From Bryobacteraceae bacterium (GTDB lineage Bacteria > Acidobacteriota > Terriglobia > Bryobacterales > Bryobacteraceae), in NCBI GenBank assembly GCA_030039005.1, contig JASHQT010000358.1, positions 1 through 13,906 on the forward strand: a stretch of DNA of 13,906 nucleotides. Direction: 5' to 3'. The translations under genes were made by a program, and so were the position numbers. Positions 1 to 5,938 of the stretch are shown here, piece by piece. The notes under the pieces are model-generated. The model saw nothing but the letters and a program-made list of their open reading frames with translations, had not been told where the DNA came from and did not search any database. Each line of letters begins with the position of its first letter. Position 1 is the first letter of the stretch.

Positions 1-243
1 CTCGCGTCGCTCATTTCGCTGGACCAGCGGCTGCGCGAGCTGGTGGCGTCGATTCAGCCGGAGATGCCTCCGCTGTCCGAGAAACAGGAACACCTGGCGC
101 TGCTGGCGCGCTGGCGTTATTCCACTTGGAGCGACGGTGAATGGATCGGGTTCGCGGCTTTGGATCAGGCGCCGTACCGCAAGCTGGTCCGAGCGATTTC
201 GCGCGTGAGCCAGAAGGCGAGTTCAGAGCAAGCCGGCGCGTGA
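1..243 (+). CDS. C-terminal end of an unrecognised protein (5' end outside window)
   Basis: Frame 1 is open from the first base to a TGA at 241-243, giving the last 80 residues of a larger protein. The GTG at codon 15 could be a start, but the reading frame continues to the window edge, so I treat this as a truncated gene. The tail contains an LALLARWRYSTW segment followed by DGEWIGF and a basic PYRKLVRAISRV stretch. This reminds me loosely of the C-termini of UvrC/Cho-like GIY-YIG nuclease proteins in Solibacter-type genomes, but no catalytic motif lies inside the window and I would not assign that function. The last 21 bases overlap the end of the convergent substrate-binding protein gene. 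Confidence 0.6.
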   Translation, partial: LASLISLDQRLRELVASIQPEMPPLSEKQEHLALLARWRYSTWSDGEWIGFAALDQAPYRKLVRAISRVSQKASSEQAGA

Positions 244-1098
244 CAGGAAATCCCGGGCGACGTCGCGTGGCTCGCGATGCTGGCCATCGACGACGTAGTT
301 CATGGCGCGCATTTGGGCGTCGGAGATGCGGCCGGAAAGTTCGTTGAGAATCGCGCGCAGATCGGGATGAGAGGCTAGCGTTTGCTCGCGCACCACGATG
401 CAGGCCTGATAGGGCGGGAATATTTGCTTGTCGTCCTGGAGCACCACGACATCCAATTTGCTTAGCAGGCCGTCGGTGGTGTTGGCGGCGGCCATGCTCA
501 CTTGCTTTTGTTCGAGCGCCTGGTAGAGCAGGCCGAGGTCCATGCTCTTGGGCGGTGCGTTCCATTTGATGGCGTAGGCGCGATTGAGGGCATCGTAGGC
601 GTCGGGCCGGGTGAGAAATTCGTAGCCTGCGCCGAGCGTGAAACCCGCGGGATCGCGCGCGGCGTCGCTCAACGTTTGCAAATGGCGGGCGCGCGCGTCT
701 TCTCCGCGAACGGTCATGGCGAAGGAATTGTTGAAGCCGAGCGGGTCGAGCCAATCGAGGTGAAAATCCTTCGAATATCCGGCGCGGACTTGCGCGAGAA
801 CTGCCGCGGGATCGGTGACGCCCGAGCGCTTCAGCACGTTGGTGAAGCCGGTGCCGGTGTACTCGGGATACAGGTCGATATCGCCCGCGACCAGTGCCTT
901 TTGCGCGAGCAGCGTTCCGCCGAGATCGAGCTTGCGCTCGACGGGCTGGTGCGTCCTTGCTTCAATGTGTTGCGCGATAATTTCGCCCAGGATCAATTGT
1001 TCGGTGAAGTTCTTGGAGCCGACCACGATGTGAGGCTTGCCGCCGCAGCCGGAAAGCAGCGCCGCGATTAAGAGACAGAGAATCGGCGTTCGATCCAA
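223..1098 (-). CDS. Osmoprotectant-type ABC transporter substrate-binding lipoprotein
   Basis: This 291-residue protein is the extracytoplasmic ligand-binding subunit of a type I ABC importer of the OpuAC/OpuBC/YehZ (quaternary amine-binding) family. The frame is open further upstream, but the best start is the TTG at 1098-1096, which has a perfect GGAGG (1105-1109) six bases ahead. That start yields a short lipoprotein signal: a hydrophobic ILCLLIAALL segment, then lipobox LSGC with the acylated Cys at residue 18. The mature protein begins with the family hallmark GSKNFTEQ (27-34) and later has DLYPEYTGTG. Length fits the family (about 300). It is the last gene of the egtB-egtD-ATPase-permease operon and overlaps the permease by 31 bases, implying translational coupling. 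Family membership is firm. The ligand is inferred from context to be ergothioneine, hercynine or another betaine; glycine betaine or choline remain possible. Confidence 0.9.
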   Translation of the reverse strand: MDRTPILCLLIAALLSGCGGKPHIVVGSKNFTEQLILGEIIAQHIEARTHQPVERKLDLGGTLLAQKALVAGDIDLYPEYTGTGFTNVLKRSGVTDPAAVLAQVRAGYSKDFHLDWLDPLGFNNSFAMTVRGEDARARHLQTLSDAARDPAGFTLGAGYEFLTRPDAYDALNRAYAIKWNAPPKSMDLGLLYQALEQKQVSMAAANTTDGLLSKLDVVVLQDDKQIFPPYQACIVVREQTLASHPDLRAILNELSGRISDAQMRAMNYVVDGQHREPRDVARDFLSRAGLL

Positions 1099-1688
1099 CT
1101 GAATCCTCCATCGGAGAGCAGGGCGAGTAAGGCCGCGGGAATCGCGCCGGCCAGAATTTGCGTGGTATCCACGGACGCGATGCCGCGAAAGATGAAAACG
1201 CCGAGGCCGCCCGCGCCGATGGCCGCGGCGATGGTCGCGGTGCCGACGGTGGTGACGGTGGCGATACGCACGCCCGCGATGATGGTGGGTGCGGCGAGGG
1301 GCAACTCCACCTGCCACAGCAGTTGCCGGCCGGTCATGCCCATGGCGATGGCCGACTCGCGCACGGCGGCATCGACGCTGAGGATTCCGGCGAGTGTGTT
1401 GCGGAGAATCGGAAGGAGCGCGTAGAGGACCAGAGCGACGATCGCGGTGCGCTTACCGATGCCGCCGATGAGCGGAATCGGAATGAGAAAACCGAACAGC
1501 GCCAGGCTGGGAACGGTCTGCATGACGTTGGCGAAACCGAGCAGCGGGGGACGGAGCGACGGGCGGCGGGTGAGCAGAATCCCGAGCGGAAGTCCGGCGC
1601 CGATGGCGATGGCCATGGAAACCAGAACCAGGACGAAATGTTCGCCCGTGAGTTCGGCCATCTCCTGCCATAAGTAAGGAGGAATCAT
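1068..1688 (-). CDS. Osmoprotectant-type ABC transporter permease
   Basis: This 206-residue inner-membrane protein is the permease subunit of an OpuCB/OpuBB/YehW-type importer. Hydrophobic segments are visible at about 18-38 (LVLVSMAIAIGAGLPLG), 56-78, 82-102, 140-165 and 178-193. The cytoplasmic EAA coupling motif is seen as ESAIAMGMTGRQLLWQVELP, the loop that docks on the ATPase. The length is normal for a stand-alone permease of this family (about 210-220). The ATG at 1688-1686 overlaps the TGA of the ATPase gene as ATGA, and the 3' end overlaps the binding-protein gene by 31 bases. Only one permease gene is present, so it presumably homodimerises. This differs from EgtU-type proteins, which fuse permease and binding domain in one chain; here the two are separate. 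Confidence 0.92.
   Translation of the reverse strand: MIPPYLWQEMAELTGEHFVLVLVSMAIAIGAGLPLGILLTRRPSLRPPLLGFANVMQTVPSLALFGFLIPIPLIGGIGKRTAIVALVLYALLPILRNTLAGILSVDAAVRESAIAMGMTGRQLLWQVELPLAAPTIIAGVRIATVTTVGTATIAAAIGAGGLGVFIFRGIASVDTTQILAGAIPAALLALLSDGGFSWIERRFSVS
1105..1109 (-). promoter_or_regulatory. Shine-Dalgarno GGAGG that fixes the TTG start of the binding protein
   Basis: On the minus strand GGAGG lies six bases before TTG at 1098, inside the 3' end of the permease gene. No other start in this frame near the signal peptide has comparable support. It places the start just ahead of the lipoprotein signal and removes a long arginine-rich N-terminal extension that only overlaps the permease. 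Confidence 0.7.
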
Positions 1689-2425
1689 AGCGTCGACAAA
1701 AATGCGCGCGCTTCCTCGCCCGTCGCCTTCAGAAATTCGGCCGGCGTGGCCAGCACTTCCAGTCTGCCATGATGCAGCAGTGCGATTTCGGTGCCCAGGC
1801 GCAAGGCTTCGCGAACGTCGTGGGTGACGAAGAGGGAAGTGATGGAGAGGCGGCCGCGCAGCTCGAGAAATTGGTCCTGCAATTCGAGACGGGTCACGGG
1901 GTCGAGCGCGCCGAAGGGTTCGTCGAACAGCAGGAGCTTGGGTTCGGCCGCGAGGGCTCGTGCCACGCCGACGCGCTGGCGCTGGCCGCCGGAGAGCTGG
2001 CGCGGGTAGCGATGTAGGAATTGCGAGGGTTCCAGGCCCACTTGATGCAGCAGTTCGGAGACGCGCGCCGACACACGCCCGGGCGGCCAGCCTTTTAATC
2101 GGGGAACTAATCCGACATTTTCGGCGATGGTGAAGTGCGGGAACAGGCCGACATCCTGGATGACGTAGCCGATGCTGCGGCGCAGCTCAATCAAGTTCCA
2201 GTCCGTAGTGGCGCGGTTTTCGACGAAGACGCCGCCGGAGGTAGGGAAGAGCAGGCCGTTGAGCATCTTGAGCGCTGTGGTTTTACCCGAACCGCTGCGG
2301 CCCAGCAGCACCAGGGTGCGGCCCGCATCGAGACGAAAGTTTAGGTTATCGAGAATTTCATTGCCGGCGATGCGATAAGAAACGCTGCGAAATTCCAGGG
2401 CGGGGTTCAAATGACCCTTGTTCAA
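1685..2425 (-). CDS. Osmoprotectant-type ABC transporter ATP-binding protein
   Basis: The 246-residue nucleotide-binding subunit energises the adjacent permease. All motifs are intact: Walker A GRSGSGKTT (42-50), Q-loop Q90 in IQDVG, ABC signature LSGGQRQRV (144-152), Walker B LLLFDE (164-169), D-loop ALD and the switch His202 in THD. It resembles OpuCA/YehX but ends at about 246 residues, without the C-terminal tandem CBS domains that give some OpuCA/OpuA proteins ionic-strength sensing, so direct osmotic gating by CBS domains is not expected. The longest reading starts with TTG at 2425, sharing TTGA with the egtD stop. A second in-frame TTG at 2410, five codons in, follows an AAGGG and is equally possible. 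The 3' end overlaps the permease start as ATGA. Confidence 0.93.
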   Translation of the reverse strand: MNKGHLNPALEFRSVSYRIAGNEILDNLNFRLDAGRTLVLLGRSGSGKTTALKMLNGLLFPTSGGVFVENRATTDWNLIELRRSIGYVIQDVGLFPHFTIAENVGLVPRLKGWPPGRVSARVSELLHQVGLEPSQFLHRYPRQLSGGQRQRVGVARALAAEPKLLLFDEPFGALDPVTRLELQDQFLELRGRLSITSLFVTHDVREALRLGTEIALLHHGRLEVLATPAEFLKATGEEARAFLSTL

Positions 2426-2434
2426 ATCACCGTC
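2405..2434. repeat. 15-bp imperfect tandem duplication at the egtD/ATPase junction
   Basis: Two adjacent 15-base units (2405-2419 and 2420-2434) share GTTCAAAT exactly and match at 12 of 15 positions by eye. On the coding (minus) strand each unit carries ATTTGAAC, which duplicates the TTGA that serves as egtD stop and ATPase start. This leaves two in-frame TTG candidates five codons apart. Confidence 0.6.
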
Positions 2435-3426
2435 CAGAGGTTTTCGGCGAAGGGCCAGTCGGGGTCCACCCAGCGGCCCGAGACTTGAAATCCGGTCTGT
2501 GCGGCCATGGAATCGAGCTCGTCTAAGTGGAACTTGTGCGAGGACTCGGTCCAGATGGTTTCGCCGGCGCGGAACGACACCGCCAAATCGGCTTCGGCGA
2601 TGTAGGCGGTCTGGTCCAACCGTGAGCGCAGGTGCATTTCGATACGGCGTTGCGCCTCGTTCCAGAGCGCCTGGTGCTCGAAGCCGCGCAGTTGGAAATC
2701 GGCGCCCAGCTCGCGATTGATGCGCCCGAGCAGGTTGAGATTGAACGCGCCCGTGACGCCGGTGGGATCGTCATAGGCGATGATCATGCGCGCGGGTTCC
2801 TTGATCAGATCGGCGCCGAGCAGAAGCAGGTCGCCGGGCAACAGCGCGCGGTGCAGATCGCGCAGGAAGGTGACGGCGCATTTGCGCTCGAAATTGCCGA
2901 TCGTGCTGCCGAGGAACAGAACCAGGAACGATTCGCCGGGCTGGCGTTGCGCGGTGGCGCGGGCCATCCCATCGAGGTAGGACTGGACCAGCGGGAAGAC
3001 CTCGGCCAGATCGGAGAGATCGCGCTCGCAGCGGGCGAGGGCGTCGGCCGAGACGTCGATCGGATAATAGCGCACGCTGGCATTGGAGATGGCCTGCAAT
3101 AGATGCCGCGTTTTCTGGCCTACGCCGCTGCCGAGCTCGATGACCGCGATGCGCGCGGGCAGAAGCTCGGCGATTTCGCGCGAGTAGCGCCGCAACAAGC
3201 GCTCGTCGGCGCGCGTCAGACCGTACTCGGGGAGATGTGTGATGGCTTCGAACAGCGAACTGCCCAGTTCGTCGTACAGATATTTCGAATGCAGCTCCTT
3301 TTGCGGCTTGGCGAGCCCGGCCCGCACGTCGGACGCGAATTCGCGCACGCCCGCGTCATCGGACTGCTTGGCGGAGAAATCGGCGGAGAGCTTAGCTTTC
3401 GACCACTCGAAAACCGGCGTAGACAT
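2422..3426 (-). CDS. egtD: EgtD, L-histidine N-alpha-methyltransferase (hercynine synthase)
   Basis: EgtD transfers three methyl groups from SAM to the alpha-amine of histidine, giving hercynine, the first step of ergothioneine synthesis in the cytosol. The 334-residue length is typical. The SAM-binding motif ELGSGVGQKT is at 97-106, and the family segment YLYDELGSSLFEAIT with LPEY precedes it (49-68). Residues I recall as histidine-binding in mycobacterial EgtD (Tyr56, Asn166, Tyr206, Glu282, Ser284) all appear here at a constant offset of 12: Tyr68, Asn178 (GSTIGNF), Tyr218 (AYDDPTG), and Glu294 and Ser296 (WTESSHKF). The ATG at 3426 lies inside the 3' end of egtB (35-base overlap) and has no clear Shine-Dalgarno of its own, so translation is probably coupled to egtB. 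The stop overlaps the ATPase TTG start. Confidence 0.95.
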   Translation of the reverse strand: MSTPVFEWSKAKLSADFSAKQSDDAGVREFASDVRAGLAKPQKELHSKYLYDELGSSLFEAITHLPEYGLTRADERLLRRYSREIAELLPARIAVIELGSGVGQKTRHLLQAISNASVRYYPIDVSADALARCERDLSDLAEVFPLVQSYLDGMARATAQRQPGESFLVLFLGSTIGNFERKCAVTFLRDLHRALLPGDLLLLGADLIKEPARMIIAYDDPTGVTGAFNLNLLGRINRELGADFQLRGFEHQALWNEAQRRIEMHLRSRLDQTAYIAEADLAVSFRAGETIWTESSHKFHLDELDSMAAQTGFQVSGRWVDPDWPFAENLWTVI

Positions 3427-4624
3427 AAGGATAATTGGGACGGAACCAATTGCGGAAAGAACGGCGCAGCATACAGGCGGCCGTGACGGGCGATCCGCCT
3501 TTCATCACGTAGTGCGCTTCGTCGAAGAAATTTTGCGAATAGCCGGGATAAAATTGCCGCACTTTGAATCCGGCGAAGGGGGCAAACTGAGTGGCGGTCC
3601 ATTCCCAGCCGTTTCCCACGAGATCGGAGACACCCCAGGCGCTGCCACCGGCCGGATGGGCGTTTACGTCCATCGGGTCCCAATGCTCGAAGTCAAAATT
3701 GCCGCGAGAGGCATCCGGATCGGCCTTTCCCCAGGGATAAGGACGCGATTCGCCATGCGGTGTTTCATAAGCCGCGCGATGGAACTCGGCTTCGGTGGGC
3801 AACCGCAGGCCGCGCCAGCGCGCGTAGGCGGTTGCTTCGTCGTGGGAGGCGTAAGCGGGAGCGTTCAGCGGCAGCGGGACTTCTGAGAACATGCCGCGAT
3901 AGAACCAAGCATCGCCAGGCGCATTGCCAGGGCGGGTCCAGAAGTGCGGCGCCGGAGCGCCTTGCTCGACAAAATCGAGATACTCGCCGTTCGTGATTTT
4001 GTACTTACTGACGCGAAAACCAGGGACATCTACCTGGTGCCTGTCGAACTCGTTGTCCCAGCCGAATTCGCCGGGGTTCTGACCGAGGGTGGCCGGACCG
4101 GTCGCGATTTCGATCATAGGATTATCGAGGCGCCCGGTGGTGTAAATCAGATCGGCTTCGCGCGGGGCTTTTTGGTCATAAGGCAGGTTGTGCAGTAGAT
4201 AGGCGAGCGTCTCGGCGTGCATTAGCCGGTGCTCAATCGCGACGTGCACGATTTCGTCGGGAGCTTCATCGAGCAATTCGTCGATGCGCGCGCGGACACG
4301 GTTGTTGTAGGCCCGAATTTCGGGGATTCCGGGCCAGTCGGCAGGCACATCTGCGGCCGCCTGGCCGACGGGGGGGTCGATGCCGAATTCAAACAGCGCG
4401 TCGAACTGTGGACTGAAGGTGTCGACGGCCAGCGTCTTTCGACAGATCAAATTCCAATCGAAGGCCTCCAGATGCCCGAGATAAAACACCAGGCGGTGCC
4501 GTTCGGGGATCGGGCGCGAGTAAAAAGCTTCTGGACTTAAGAGCGCAAAAATCGAGTCCGTTAGTTCGCGGGCCGAATTCAAGCGCTCCTGAAGCACCCG
4601 AGCGAGGAGGGTTGCAGTCGACAT
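3392..4624 (-). CDS. egtB: EgtB-type non-haem iron sulfoxide synthase
   Basis: EgtB uses O2 and Fe(II) to join hercynine to the sulfur of a thiol donor (gamma-glutamylcysteine or cysteine), forming the C-S sulfoxide precursor of ergothioneine. The 410-residue protein has the expected layout: an N-terminal DinB_2 four-helix domain (about 1-150) and a C-terminal FGE-sulfatase/SUMF1 domain (about 175-408) with LRLPTEAEFHRAA, GNGWEWTATQ and FRNWFRPN. The facial triad is visible: His51 in YLGHLEAFD, and His132 and His136 in HRLMHAE. The ATG at 4624 is preceded by GGAGG at a five-base gap. It is the first gene of the operon with egtD. No egtA, egtC or egtE is nearby, and the C-terminal arginine/aspartate motif of mycobacterial EgtB is altered, which hints at a different sulfur donor. 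Some databases would call this simply SUMF1/EgtB/PvdO family. Confidence 0.92.
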   Translation of the reverse strand: MSTATLLARVLQERLNSARELTDSIFALLSPEAFYSRPIPERHRLVFYLGHLEAFDWNLICRKTLAVDTFSPQFDALFEFGIDPPVGQAAADVPADWPGIPEIRAYNNRVRARIDELLDEAPDEIVHVAIEHRLMHAETLAYLLHNLPYDQKAPREADLIYTTGRLDNPMIEIATGPATLGQNPGEFGWDNEFDRHQVDVPGFRVSKYKITNGEYLDFVEQGAPAPHFWTRPGNAPGDAWFYRGMFSEVPLPLNAPAYASHDEATAYARWRGLRLPTEAEFHRAAYETPHGESRPYPWGKADPDASRGNFDFEHWDPMDVNAHPAGGSAWGVSDLVGNGWEWTATQFAPFAGFKVRQFYPGYSQNFFDEAHYVMKGGSPVTAACMLRRSFRNWFRPNYPYVYAGFRVVES

Positions 4625-4625
4625 G

Positions 4626-4640
4626 GTAGCCTCCGGCTAC
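4626..4640 (-). promoter_or_regulatory. Hairpin holding the egtB Shine-Dalgarno
   Basis: The bases directly before the egtB ATG form a perfect inverted repeat, GTAGCC-GGA-GGCTAC on the coding strand (a six-pair stem with a three-base loop). The Shine-Dalgarno GGAGG (4630-4634) is made of the loop plus the first two bases of the 3' arm, and the stem ends one base before ATG. Such a hairpin could reduce ribosome access. A regulatory role is inferred only. Confidence 0.45.
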
Positions 4641-4683
4641 GCTCTATCAGACTAGCATCCAACCCGCCAAAACGGGAGTTAGT

Positions 4684-4729
4684 TAAGTGTCAGTTCACTT
4701 ACCAGCGCGGAGTTACTTACTGGCGCTGG
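4684..4729 (-). other. Two adjacent inverted repeats at the end of the 197-residue secreted protein gene
   Basis: CCAGCGC (4702-4708) pairs with GCGCTGG (4723-4729) across a 14-base loop that includes the stop codon. Immediately next to it TAAGTG (4684-4689) pairs with CACTTA (4696-4701). Read on the minus strand they follow one another after the gene and may terminate or stabilise its transcript before egtB. There is no U-run, so a classical intrinsic terminator is not supported. Confidence 0.35.
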
Positions 4730-5306
4730 AGGCAAGCTGACCCGGCTGAACCGGGGCGGCCGCGGGCGTGCTCTGCGCCGATTGTGCGGCTTGCGCGTCG
4801 GCGGCATCCCAAGCGGGTTTGTTGCGCACGGTCTTCCAATACCGATCGCCCCACCATTCATTCGACGCCGCCGCAGCGGCCGCCGGGGTAATGGGCGACC
4901 TCTTGGCTGCAATGGTTTGCTGCGCGTCTTCGGCGCGGTAGGCTGGCAGCTCAAAATTCACGGATCCTGTGGCGCCGCTGGAATCCGTGTAGTTGATAAC
5001 GAGCGTCTGCTTGCGATGGCTGGCGATGGGTGACATGGCGGGGAAAACGTGCCAGACGCGATGCACATCCGCCTTCCCGATTTCCGTGCTGATGATCTGA
5101 TCGTAGGGCAGCTTGTAAACCGCTCCGTTGTACATGAAGCGGAACTCCTTGGCATCGTCAAAGTTGAAGGTGCCAGTGGAGTTCACGGGGATGGATTTGA
5201 TGGTTCCGCCTACATATTGAACGGTGTCGGAAGAGGCGCGGACCACCGACGGTGGCACGGCCGCGAAAACGAGGGTGGCAACCAGAGCGTGGCGCATCGC
5301 TAGCAT
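4713..5306 (-). CDS. Secreted protein of unknown function
   Basis: The 197-residue protein has a clear Sec signal peptide: basic start MLAMRH, hydrophobic ALVATLVFAAVPP, and a likely cleavage after Val-Arg-Ala24. The ATG at 5306 is supported by AAGGAG (5315-5320) eight bases upstream. The mature part (about 25-140) looks like a compact beta-rich domain: QYVGGTIKSIP, then EFRFMYNGAVYKLPYDQI, then SGATGSVNFELPAY. It is followed by an aromatic patch, EWWGDRYWKTVRNK, and a low-complexity Ala/Gln/Pro tail of about 40 residues. I do not recognise a family with an assigned function. It lies 88 bases upstream of egtB on the same strand but is separated from it by hairpins, so operon membership is doubtful. 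It is divergent from the 88-residue gene at 5442. Confidence 0.8.
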   Translation of the reverse strand: MLAMRHALVATLVFAAVPPSVVRASSDTVQYVGGTIKSIPVNSTGTFNFDDAKEFRFMYNGAVYKLPYDQIISTEIGKADVHRVWHVFPAMSPIASHRKQTLVINYTDSSGATGSVNFELPAYRAEDAQQTIAAKRSPITPAAAAAASNEWWGDRYWKTVRNKPAWDAADAQAAQSAQSTPAAAPVQPGQLASSASK

Positions 5307-5328
5307 GGGTAGATCTCCTTGAGCGCGG

Positions 5329-5416
5329 TTCAGGACTGCGCTCTAGCGAGTACTATCGGTCGCCTGGGTTCAGGACTTTAGAGCGCAGGACTACTTTAGA
5401 TTTCAGGACTTTAGAG
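5329..5416. repeat. Four CAGGACT direct repeats between divergent genes
   Basis: CAGGACT begins at 5331, 5371, 5386 and 5404. Two copies are embedded in an identical 15-mer, TTCAGGACTTTAGAG (5369-5383 and 5402-5416), and the 5386 copy is followed by ACTTTAGA. The first copy lies in the loop of an inverted repeat, GAGCGC (5321-5326) with GCGCTC (5338-5343). The array occupies most of the 135-base region between two divergent genes, a typical place for operator sites. The spacing is irregular (40, 15 and 18 bases). Confidence 0.65.
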
Positions 5417-5441
5417 TCGCCGCGACTACAATGGAAGCACC

Positions 5442-5708
5442 ATGTCTGTCTACGACGACCGCCGCGAAGAGTTGGAACGGCAAGAGTTTATGATGGGGAT
5501 CGAACGCGGGCGGCTGGCCGTGACGCTGGACCTGCTGACGGACGCACTCGTGCTGGTGGGCCAGCACGGGGTCTATTGCCAGAGCGCGCGGCAGCCGGGC
5601 AAGCCGGCGATGGACATTCAGATGATCTCGAAGTGCCTGACCGATGCCAAGGAGCTGGTGGCGGATGTGATGGGCGAACTCAAGCGGAAGTCCGCCGCGC
5701 AGTCTTAG
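5442..5708 (+). CDS. Small cytoplasmic protein of unknown function (88 aa)
   Basis: An 88-residue protein starts at ATG 5442 with only a weak purine stretch (GGAAG) upstream and ends at TAG 5706-5708. It is charged and probably all-helical: an acidic and basic N-terminus DDRREELERQE, then a heptad-like stretch LAVTLDLLTDALVLVG, and a C-terminal helix ISKCLTDAKELVADVMGELKRK. No signal peptide, membrane helix or catalytic motif is seen. A single Cys sits in each half. I do not recognise the family. Codon use (GC-rich third positions) agrees with its neighbours, which supports it being real. It is divergent from the secreted protein gene at 5306 and followed by possible hairpin terminators. Confidence 0.65.
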   Translation: MSVYDDRREELERQEFMMGIERGRLAVTLDLLTDALVLVGQHGVYCQSARQPGKPAMDIQMISKCLTDAKELVADVMGELKRKSAAQS

Positions 5709-5720
5709 CTCGAACGTGCA

Positions 5721-5779
5721 GACGCAGGGCCCGGGCGTCTTATTCCGTCTCGGCCTAAGGCAGGCCGCGGCCGAGTTTC
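5721..5779 (+). terminator. Possible terminator hairpins after the 88-residue gene
   Basis: Two GC-rich stem-loops follow the stop codon. GACGC (5721-5725) pairs with GCGTC (5735-5739) and is followed by TTATT. CTCGGCC (5749-5755) pairs with GGCCGAG (5769-5775) across 13 bases and is followed by TTT. The T-runs are short, so intrinsic termination is possible but not strong. The rest of 5780-5900 shows no gene I can support. Confidence 0.3.
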
Positions 5780-5900
5780 CGCGCCAGCTACTGCGGTACT
5801 CGGCCAAAGCGGTTTCGGGTCTATGGCCAGCGTTACGCGATCGATTGTGAGTCAGTATGGGGAGCCTGGGGGCTGAGCCTCACGACCTGTCCTGGGCACC

Positions 5901-5930
5901 TTGTTTCCGTTCACGGAATCCGAATATAAT
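5901..5930 (+). promoter_or_regulatory. Sigma70-like promoter of the NHL/TIGR03437 gene, with internal palindrome
   Basis: A perfect -10 box TATAAT lies at 5925-5930, and TTGTTT at 5901-5906 is an acceptable -35 at an 18-base spacing. Inside it TTCCG (5905-5909) and CGGAA (5914-5918) form an inverted repeat with a four-base loop, a possible operator overlapping the -35/spacer. The predicted transcription start falls around 5937, almost on the TTG at 5939. Confidence 0.55.
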
Positions 5931-5938
5931 CGTCACGC

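Noticed and set aside
11..754. Long Arg-rich minus-strand frame overlapping the binding protein, and similar plus-strand frames at 502-1071, 1158-1673 and 2632-3102
   Set aside because: They are shadow frames in GC-rich DNA opposite or beside genes with clear family motifs. Their products are low-complexity and show no domain.
223..1317. Longer reading of the binding protein with about 73 extra N-terminal residues
   Set aside because: The extension lies entirely over the permease gene, is rich in Arg and His without structure, and would bury the lipoprotein signal. TTG 1098 has a perfect Shine-Dalgarno and gives a proper signal peptide.
1685..2425. CBS domains on the ATPase as osmotic sensors
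   Set aside because: The protein ends about 35 residues after the H-loop region with no extra domain, so CBS-based ionic sensing is not supported.
4643..4670. Possible promoter for egtB (TTGGCG, 16 bases, GATAGA on the minus strand)
   Set aside because: Only four and three of six positions match the consensus boxes, which is too weak to list. The operon promoter remains unidentified.
5329..5416. CAGGACT repeats as a CRISPR array
   Set aside because: Units are 7-15 bases with irregular 15-40 base spacing and no cas genes nearby; they do not have the size or regularity of a CRISPR array.
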